Below are positions 56,084-64,000 of a stretch of 64,000 nucleotides of DNA, piece by piece. Origin of the DNA: Apostichopus japonicus (lineage: Eukaryota > Echinodermata > Holothuroidea > Aspidochirotida > Stichopodidae); the NCBI RefSeq assembly GCF_037975245.1, contig NC_092579.1, positions 18,039,678 to 18,103,677 on the forward strand, in the 5' to 3' direction. Both the position numbers and the translations under genes were made by a program. Under the pieces are notes generated by a model that was not told the origin of the DNA, searched no databases, and saw only the letters and a list, made by a program, of their open reading frames with translations. Every line of letters starts with the position of its first letter. Positions within the stretch are counted from its first letter, which is position 1.

Positions 56084-59000
56084 TCAGTAGGTATGCTCCA
56101 GGGTACTCCTAACGTGTTTTACAAGGGCTTCTCCTGTTGTATCTTTGCAGAATTTGCTGGCGACGTAAACACCTATCTGGTCTGATTGGTAGACTGCGAA
56201 TGGTTCTTCTTTTTCAGTGATATCTTTGATTATTTTGGCCGTCTATGCAATGGGAAAACAATGTAAGCAGAACATAATAAATGACATTAATGTGTTAAAT
56301 TATGTTAAATTATTATGTTACTGAAAGATATGCTTAATCGTTGTACTAGGAATTTGGTCGGCGATTTAACAAACCGATAGTATGGCCTAGTTGGTTAGGG
56401 TGTTAGCTATATATATAAAGCGGGAGTCCCGGGTTCGAACCCCGGTAGAGGCTGGAAGTTTTGGCACTGTACTGAATTCTCAAATATACACACACATATA
56501 TAGATAGATAGATATAGTATATGTAAATAGTAGGCTATTTGTATGTTACTAATATAGATTTGCTATACTGCCATGCATATTGTTAATCCGTAATTCTTTC
56601 CAAACTATAGTTACAACCGTTTTGTGTTTAGCGTTTGTGTATCATTCAGTAGTTAATTGTCTTCAAAATTCGATGTAATGTGACGTTATAGCTTACTGTA
56701 CATTAGTTTTGAGATTTGGCTCGGAAGTAATTCTAATAGTGCCACAGTACCGTACATTGAACTAGCCCGGGTAGTTACGTACGTACGACACTATAGTCTG
56801 CGTAGCGAACACTTGATAACGTAGTTTTGAAGGATTTCAACGTATTCATTGGCCTTTAACAAATTGAGCCAACACCGTCCATGAAGATTTGCCCAATTCG
56901 CTTCAGTAACAGTTGCGAATATTTGGGCGATCAAATTGCGCGTGAGTAATGCAATAATTAATGGCTTACCTCTTCCGGATCTTGTGCTTGACATTCCGGC
57001 TTAAATGCATTTGCTAATTGATCAAGTCGTTCCTGAAACATTTTATTCGTGACTTCATCAACTTTTTCAGTCAGTCGCACGTGATCCTGGTAATCACGTG
57101 ATTCAAAAACCTTCATGGGACGCTCGGTTCGAACAGCTCTAGGATGCAAGACGCTGAGCCTGATGAATATATAAATATGATTTTAATATTAGTCTAAACA
57201 AAAAAAAGGATGTCAATTTGATAAATTAGTTTAATTGTCGATTTTGCCACGTTTACAATTAAGAATGGAAAAAATCTGGATGTGAAACAAAATAAAATTA
57301 CATATGAATATTTCAACAGAATTAAATACATATTAACGTAACACAATGTCACAGTCAATTCCTTTTATTTAAAAGGTTAGCTGTGTAATGAAGGAACATT
57401 TTCCCCGCACGCAACAACTTCAGCAGAAGATACAGACAGTCTGATTCATTCGTGTTTAATTAATTAGTATAGTTAATAATCAGACGCTATGTGAGTCGTT
57501 GAATCTCCCTACCATGCATAATGGCTAAATTACATCTCATAAAGTATAGAATATGCATAGGCTGAACGGAAGTTGCGAATCAAGCAATGTTCTTCTGTTT
57601 TACGTTCCTCTGCCTTTATTTCTGACATGTAACAGCCCCTACCCCCCCCCCCCCCACACACACACCACCCCAAAAAGGGTCTCCAAAGGGAGAATTAATG
57701 AGATGGTTAGCTTATAAAGACCTTCTTGTTGGTACCCTCATTTGAATAAATACCTCTACAAGGAGAAGACTAATTACACAACCATAACTTTTGCCCTCAG
57801 ATATGCTTGTATAATCCATTTTCCCTTAGACGACCAAGAAAATTCTTGTTCCGGTAAGTAAATGCATTGGTTTAAATCCACGTTAAGAGACTGTTGTCTT
57901 ATTAATTAAATTTCAAGGGAGATTAACTCTAACAGAGGGGATATGGAAGGGGGTGGGGGGGGGTAGGGAAAGCAAGAAGAAAGGTAAGTCATGTCCTCCC
58001 CATGGGCTCATTCAACCTCATAAAATAAGGTTGAGCCCATTCAACCTTATTAACCTGTTTGTATTCTGTGCTTGTATTTGTCCCTTGTAGTTTCTGTTAC
58101 TTGTCACTCAGCCTCTGAAGAAGATCCTGCTAAGATCGAAACGTCAGGCCCACAATACTTTTACACATTTCTCTTACACAGGCTCTTTAGTGGATAAGTA
58201 GTTTGCTAACAGTTTTGTTTTTGTTTTATAAAGATATATAAAATGTATGAAAACAAACCAAACATTGTACGGTCTCAGTTGAGCGTTCAAGTCGGTGGTT
58301 AGAGACTCAAGGGCACACTTTGAACCGGAGAAATACTCGTTGAATATTCCGTTATCTGTTACAAGATACACAAAGATACACAAACAAAAGTTAATTTGCA
58401 TATCTCAGAATCATCAGACTGAGACAATATTAAAGGAAATATGATGTAATCTTTTCATTCCTACCCCTCCCTGCCCCAGATGCATTTCTTAATTATGTTA
58501 GAATCACCTATCCTAAGAAAAAGGGAATAGAATAAAATAACTGGAACACTTTAAAGTGATAAATATATCCAGGCAATCTTTTTCTTGTTGTTAGTACTCC
58601 TATACCAGGGAGCAAATTTTCTGTTTGTGCCGTCAGAGAAATTTGACCCCCAAACTGTAATCAAATCATGGAAACAGTTATACGTTGGGTTAAAACTACT
58701 TGTGCTTTCCATGAAAAAGTTCAAAACAAACTGCATATAAATATATGATTGTTGTGCATGCTTTTTGTGTGCATGACGTATGCATGATATTAGCGTGACT
58801 CACATCCGACAGCTCCTATAGATCCTATGCTAATGATTCTTCCGTGACGTCGTTCCTTCATTCCTGGGATCAGCAGATGAATGAGTCTTGCATGACCAAA
58901 GAGATTAATCTCCATGACTTTTCTTCCCGAGTCAATATCAAGGGTCTCAAATGGAGAGAAAAAGGTGCATACGGCGTTGTTAACTGCATTGAAAGAAGAA

Positions 59001-60064
59001 TAAGTAAATACCAGGGTATAATTAAATGTTATCGGAATCGCTGTTTCCTCCCCATCCCCTGCCCCCTTCCCCCTTCCCCCTTCCAAGATGCTAGACTATG
59101 GTCAAATTATGACCACTGGTGTTCAAAATTCAACAACCGTTACTGTCGCCACCTTCAAGCACTTCTAATCAAAGGGATGTGTTAAAGGTGCGAATGCAGA
59201 AGATGAGGATTTGGCTAGTTTACAGCCCACCCACACTTTTCAATCACATCACCTCACGTCCACCTCCCCCTTCCCCAAACAAAATAACTAACTAAATGTA
59301 TATGTCCCCGCATCCTGGCGTTGTGTAGTTCTAATTTCATGTCTAACATTTGCTTTTACGTCACCCACATAATTTTGGACATGCTTATATTATTTTGGAT
59401 ATGTAGGCTTGTTTATACGAGGTTTGTTTCTTAATTACGCTCCATTTTGATCGTGTATTCGATTGATTGTTTTTTTGTTCTCGTATATATTTCGAGAGTG
59501 TTGAAATCCTTCAGACAAAATACTCTCCATGTGCATTCCGTATCACAAATCCCAGTATTTGAATGTGTTTCAACAAAAAGCAACTTCTTCAGTGAATTAC
59601 TTCAGAGTAATTTACAAAGAGATTTAATGAAATGTCTAAGGAAAGTATTTTTACGTTACCAAAAAGGAAATATTTCTGATTTATGTAAGCGCCCGGGGTG
59701 GGTGGCACCGTTGAGGTTTTCACAAACTGAGGGCCCTTGTGCCTAGTTCCTACCTCAAGACTATTTACTGCCCATTATACTATTGCTTCAACTTACCCAA
59801 AATGTCGATTTTGCCGTCTGTTTTGAGTATCATATCCACAGTAGATTCGATACTATTCTTGACGGTAAGATCAATGGAACAAACAAACAAGGTATCGTCC
59901 AGTAAATTCCCCGCCATTTTCTTAATAAGTTCGCTGTCGTCATCAACTCGTACTGCTGCCCATACTTTATAACATTTTCTAGGGTCATTAGCGTACTCCA
60001 TTGCAATATTAGTACCAAGTCCAAATGAGCACCCGGTAATGAGTACAACTTGCTTGTCAGCCAT
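56084..60064 (-). CDS. Short-chain dehydrogenase, 17-beta-HSD1/RDH8 type, with altered active site (five exons, 297 aa)
   Basis: Exons in transcript order: 60064-59797, 58983-58804, 58355-58259, 57159-56970, 56242-56084. Frames join from ATG to TGA. The Rossmann start is intact: TGCSFGLG (residues 10-17) and NNA (91-93). A GRIISIGS segment holds the expected catalytic Ser144. The YxxxK motif is not intact: the chain reads FNEYFSGSK, so Phe158 stands four before Lys162 and the only Tyr is one residue early. The usual EPGPV turn is replaced by HPRAV. Family members reduce or oxidise steroids or retinoids with NADP(H). This one may be weak, altered or a pseudo-enzyme, though the frame is undamaged. 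The exon 3 donor is a poor GTTTGT, chosen because it restores NVWLSVLHP. A 5' leader exon is likely. Confidence 0.88.
56378..56490 (+). repeat. tRNA-derived SINE (head) or tRNA pseudogene
   Basis: It contains an A-box-like TGGCCTAGTTGG and a B box GGTTCGAACCCC in the order and spacing of a tRNA promoter. The acceptor stem does not close and TA repeats interrupt the anticodon region. A short non-tRNA body (ggaagttttggcactg) and CA/TA repeats follow. It lies in an SDR intron. tRNA-like heads of this form are common in SINEs. Confidence 0.65.
58111..58149 (+). ncRNA. Hammerhead-ribozyme-like motif, Penelope 3' remnant
   Basis: Boxes CTGAAGA (58115-58121) and GAAA (58138-58141) flank a GATC/GATC stem. 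GCCT before and AGGC after can pair as stem I, next to a GTC that would be the cleavage triplet. Stem III is essentially absent. The surrounding sequence looks like the 3' end of another Penelope-type element, in the SDR intron between exons 3 and 4. Confidence 0.5.
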
Positions 60065-60900
60065 GATTCCTGTGTGTAGTAAAATGAAAGAAAAAAAACT
60101 GTTTATAATCACACACTCGTGTTTTGACCTAGAAAAGAACACGGGATCAATAAATTAATCATTAATTTGGTCAATTATTTCAGAAGCAACCATGTAGAGC
60201 AAAACGAAAAAAACTAGGCTGATCTACTGGTTAGCCCCTTTTCATGTTTCAGACTCTCCTATGAATCTCATACCCAGCTCTATCCATTCCATTCACGTCC
60301 CACAACCCTCCCCTTCCCCTCCCGTGAAAAGAGCAACGATACAGTTGTTCATATGATTAATGTTTTGCATTTTTCGAGCAATCTTATCTCCACATGGATG
60401 CTTATAAGACACTGAGTCGATCAACCACTTGAGTTTAGTCAAAGTTCTCAGATTTTCTCCACAAGAGTGACAGACAAAACAAACAAATCTATTGGTCATA
60501 ATACGGTACAACCATGATATGTTAAACTGAAGAACCAAACAAACTTGAGACGAGGTGTAACTGGCCCAATACACCGACTCTAGCGATTAACAGAATAATG
60601 TACACTACTGCAGGGTGATATTTTAATAAGGTAGGGGATTCAATCTCTTCGAACCCCGCCACCTTAGGTATCGCCCAATACTAACCGCGACTCTAGCGAT
60701 GAAAATGGTTAATGTACACTACTGCAGGGTGATATTTTAAGAAAGTAGGGGATTTACTAACCCCGCTACCTTCATTCTACACCATATTTTTGCCAACCTT
60801 TCATTTAACGAACAAGAGCCAATACTAATTATTTATATAAGTCAAATAAAGAAAAAAAAATTGATACACGTCAAAATATGTTAACGTATAGGTACTTACC
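60065..60900 (-). other. Probable 5' UTR intron of the SDR gene
   Basis: On the - strand, five bases before the SDR ATG, lies a strong acceptor (cattttactacacacag). At 60900 a strong donor (TTTAG|GTAAGT) follows a possible leader exon at about 60901-60960. Together they suggest that the SDR leader is spliced. Promoter not located. Confidence 0.45.
60576..60775. repeat. Two-copy tandem duplication, period about 113 bp
   Basis: Both copies contain gactctagcgat, aatgtacactactgcagggt and gatatttta followed by taggggat and a ccccgc.acctt segment. The second copy starts at 60689. It lies in the presumed SDR leader intron. Confidence 0.85.
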
Positions 60901-61319
60901 TAAATACTTTTCTCAGATTTCGTTTTGTTTAAATCTTCTCAGGGAATGTTTCTGAAACAGAATCTGTAATGTTGTTATATTACAAAAACCCAGCTGACGT
61001 ATATCTTCCAAAGTGTTCGCATTGCAGAGAATATCTATATATATATATACATTTCAGAGATCCTTAGCCTGTTCACATGAAGTGATCAAGGCTACATTGT
61101 AATTAGATTAAGTAAGATTAAGTAATACTCGAGTCAATTAAGTATAAATACTCAAGGCAGAGTCTGTGAATAATAAGGGTGTTATGATGTGTAGTCTATA
61201 GTATATTGATGAGTGATAGATCATTTCGAAGGGGCATTGTTGGTTTCAGCAAACCATTGTATGAGTCGTTGAACAATTTTGAGTGTTCCGTTGATGAGAA
61301 GTTCTACGGGTATGTATTT

Positions 61320-61683
61320 AAAGAGTTAGGGGTATTGGTCAGGGGGGTCGAGAATGTTCTGTAGGGGCGCTTTCGACACTATCTAAGCAGAGCGCCACCA
61401 CAGGTTGGCGCGGAGCGTACAGAGTTTTTTTGAGTAAAGATACTCCCTAGATCGCCGGAAATTACCCTTTCCAGGACTTGCTAATTTGCAGATAAACGAA
61501 GAAAATAGGTGTCATCGCCAACAAAATGTGACAAATGTCAATAGGTAGATGAGAGCGCAATAAAAAAAAGTCAATAATCGCGAATAAGTAAAAAGTGGTA
61601 AAAAGCTGAAAAGGGCGCCAGCAGTCCATTTGAGTCCGTCAGGGGGGCATCCGCCCCCTGACTGTATGGACGCTCCGCCACTG
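61320..61683. mobile_element. hAT-like MITE, truncated at one end
   Basis: Same family as 51690-52074 from ttaggggtattggtc to GGACGCTCCGCCACTG. The first dozen bases of the left terminus are missing and no target duplication is visible. Core motif at about 61376-61419. Confidence 0.88.
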
Positions 61684-62079
61684 CTACCACAGATTTAGCA
61701 CGCATTAAAGCCTTCAATGTTCCGGTGACAAACAATTTAACACATATATTTTAATGAAAGTATTCCTTACTGTTAGTTAAAAACTCGAGATCAATTTGGC
61801 TTGTCCCTAATTCGGAATATGGTTCATTCAGTGACCTATTTTTAGCTATGTGGTGATTTGCCAATTTTCTGTCACTTTTTGCCACCGTGTTTGAATAACT
61901 GTCATTTCGTGATTTTACCTTCGATATGGTATGGCGCGAGAAAGCGGAATATATTACGTACAAATATATATATGCTGTACTTGCGAAATATATACATGGT
62001 TAACTTCAAAAATACATTTTAGACATATTTATATATATGTTTATAATAATATATTATCTAACAATAAATATTCTGTAAA

Positions 62080-62650
62080 GATATTTATACTAAAAAAAAT
62101 TATATGTTTCTATGCCAAGAATATATTTATTCTGTAAGAGAAAAAAATATATATATTCTGTAAGAGAAAAAAATATATATATTATCTAAGTGAAAAAATA
62201 TATATATTCTCTAAGAGAAAAACTATATATATTCTCTAAGAGAAAAAAATATATATATTCTCTAAGAGAAAAAATATATATATTCTCTAAGAGAAAAAAT
62301 ATATATATTCTCTAAGAGAAAAAAAATATATATATTCTCTAAGAGAAAAAAATATATATATTCTCTAAGAGAAAAAATATATATATTCTCTAAGAGAAAA
62401 AATATATATATTCTCTAAGAGAAAAAAATATATATATTCTCTAAGAGAAAAAATATATATATTCTCTAAGAGAAAAAATATATATATTCTCTAAGAGAAA
62501 AATATATATATTCTCTAAGAGAAAAAATATATATATTCTCTAAGAGAAAAAATATATATATTCTCTAAGAGAAAAATATATATATTCTCTAAGAGAAAAA
62601 ATATATATATTCTCTAAGAGAAAAATATATATATTCTCTAAAAAAAAATT
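62080..62650. repeat. Minisatellite of palindromic TTCTCTAAGAGAA units, about 25 bp
   Basis: About twenty units of tctctaagagaaaaaatatatata in tandem; the left-most ones are variant (tctgtaagagaa, tatctaagtgaa). Each unit holds the palindromic tctctaagaga. A single inverted unit occurs at about 63630-63660 in the opposite arm of the foldback element. Confidence 0.95.
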
Positions 62651-63125
62651 ATATACAATTGAGTGAAATGCGCCCTGCACCACTGACGTAACAGTTTACC
62701 TGCCTTACAGATTTCAATATGCACTTGCGGTAGATCGCAGGAAATTTGAGCTGTGCAAATGACTTTCCCACGTTCGTTTCCTTTGCAAGGTTTGGCAAAC
62801 TGCTTACGTAACACACCTGCTAACGTTCCAAACTAATAACCTGGAAATGTGAAGAAGTGAGCAGTTACTGTTAAGCCGGCTAGTTACGTACGGTACAGAA
62901 GGCTTCGCTGTCGAACGTACCGTCGTACAATCAGGGAGTTGTTATGGAATAATCCCTGGTACTATCATGTGCAATGTGATATCGCAAACCCACTAACTAT
63001 GAACTGCATTAAGATTCTGAGCAAACATGTGCGTTTTATGAATGGCCAGTGTAATGAACAGGCTGGTCACTGCTGAAGTTACTGAACAACTTAACAAACA
63101 TCTTGGTCAGCACTTACAGAGCTCC

Positions 63126-63590
63126 GTACTTTGTACAGCATATCTATTTTTTCGCACAGAATATATTTTTCGTACAGAATATATTTTTCGCACAGAATAG
63201 GTCTTGAATGTTAGAGAATATATATATTTTCTGTACACACAATAAAAATATATTTTTGCACAGAATATAATTTTTCCTGTAGAATATATATTTTTTCTGT
63301 CTCAGAATTTATATATTTTGTTAGAGAAAAATATTTTTCATGTCAGAGAATATATATGTTTTGGTACTTTGTACAGCATATATATATTTTTCGACCAGAA
63401 TATATTTTTTCGCACAGAATAGAATTTTGTTGTTAGAGAATATATATATTTTTCGTACACACAATAAAAATATATTTTTGCACAGAATATAATTTTTCCT
63501 GTAAAATATATATTTTTTCTGTCTCAGAATTTATATATTTTGTTAGAGAAAAATATTTTTCTGTCAGAGAATAGATATGTTTTTTTTTAA
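63126..63590. repeat. Two-copy tandem duplication, period about 238 bp
   Basis: Copies start at 63126 and 63364 with gtactttgtacagcatat. They run through ttcgcacagaat, gttagagaatatatatat, gtacacacaataaaaatata and tgtctcagaatttatata in the same order. Confidence 0.9.
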
Positions 63591-63816
63591 CAAGATATAT
63601 ATATATATATATATATATATTGAAAGAAAATATATATTTTTCTCTTAGAGAATATATATTTATATTATAAATGCTTTTGTGTCAGAGAATATATTTTTGC
63701 AGAATATATAAATATGTCTAAAATGTATTTTTGAAGTAAACCATGTATGTATTTTGCAAGTAAAGCATATATATTGTTGTACATAATATATTCCGCTTTC
63801 TCGCGCCATAATATGG

Positions 63817-64000
63817 CTGAATTTTCATGAGAGGTTTGTGTGCGTTAAGTTTTTTAATTTACTTCATTTTATTTGACAAATTTGAAGGTCGTTTGAGGTC
63901 AGGAGAGGTCTTTTTCTGAAAAAAAAAAACATAAAAAAAGGCTACTTCTCCCAAAGCTCCCGCCCGGTACCAGTCTGCAGGGTGCCATGCCACAGCCCCC
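63817..64000. other. Window end, no feature seen
   Basis: Short unassigned sequence with an A-rich tract; nothing supported. Confidence 0.4.

Larger units (their letters stand above)
61930..63810. mobile_element. Foldback element, 1,881 bp, with long terminal inverted repeats
   Basis: The left end TATGGCGCGAGAAAGCGG and about 110 following bases recur inverted at the right end (CCGCTTTCTCGCGCCATA). This includes the matched inner landmarks ttcaaaaatacattttagac and gtctaaaatgtatttttgaa. The flanks share atatgg (61924-61929 and 63811-63816), a possible 6-bp target duplication. A TA duplication is also compatible. The interior is non-coding and consists mostly of TA-rich repeats. Confidence 0.85.

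Noticed and set aside
56378-56455. Functional tRNA gene
   Set aside because: A and B boxes are present, but the acceptor stem does not pair and the anticodon arm is replaced by TA repeats. It is called as a SINE or pseudogene instead.
62080-62650. Regular repeats resembling a CRISPR array
   Set aside because: No unique spacers: units are contiguous, AT-rich and palindromic, and the genome is eukaryotic.

Overview
The window is nuclear DNA of an animal: genes are split by GT-AG introns, AT content is high, and there are many microsatellites, poly-G/poly-C runs and short DNA transposons. The gene content (SLC22, PDAP1, ETFA, a 17-beta-HSD1/RDH8-type SDR), the Penelope-like element and the frequent AGGCCT-containing repeats suggest an invertebrate deuterostome, most likely an echinoderm such as a sea cucumber. 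That assignment is inference. All exon boundaries below were read by eye from splice signals, phase and family alignment from memory; no search was run.

Layout. 1-6.1 kb: no gene; a dead LINE reverse-transcriptase tail and a MITE remnant with three internal tandem units. 6.1-9.2 kb (+): a two-exon gene for an unrecognised tail-anchored protein with a PP1-type RVxF motif, preceded by an overlapping uORF. 10.7-20.7 kb (-): a complete ten-exon SLC22 transporter gene (572 aa). 20.7-33.5 kb: a gene-free cluster of nested non-autonomous hAT-like transposons, including two inverted copies of a 1,087-bp composite element. 34.8-39.95 kb (-): complete PDAP1 (six exons, 182 aa). 43.3-52.3 kb (-): complete ETFA (nine exons, 338 aa) carrying a Penelope-like insertion in its last intron. 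56.1-60.1 kb (-): complete five-exon SDR gene (297 aa) with a disrupted catalytic motif. 61.9-63.8 kb: a foldback element with long terminal inverted repeats and a palindromic TA-rich minisatellite.

How it fits together. The genes are not a pathway: ETFA is mitochondrial electron transfer, PDAP1 a phosphoprotein, SLC22 a plasma-membrane carrier and the SDR a steroid/retinoid-type dehydrogenase or pseudo-enzyme. The most unusual content is the transposon layer. At least five hAT-like families with different termini but 8-bp target duplications share one internal cassette of about 100 bp. One element nested in another has been moved as a unit. A Penelope-like element carries hammerhead-ribozyme-like sequences.
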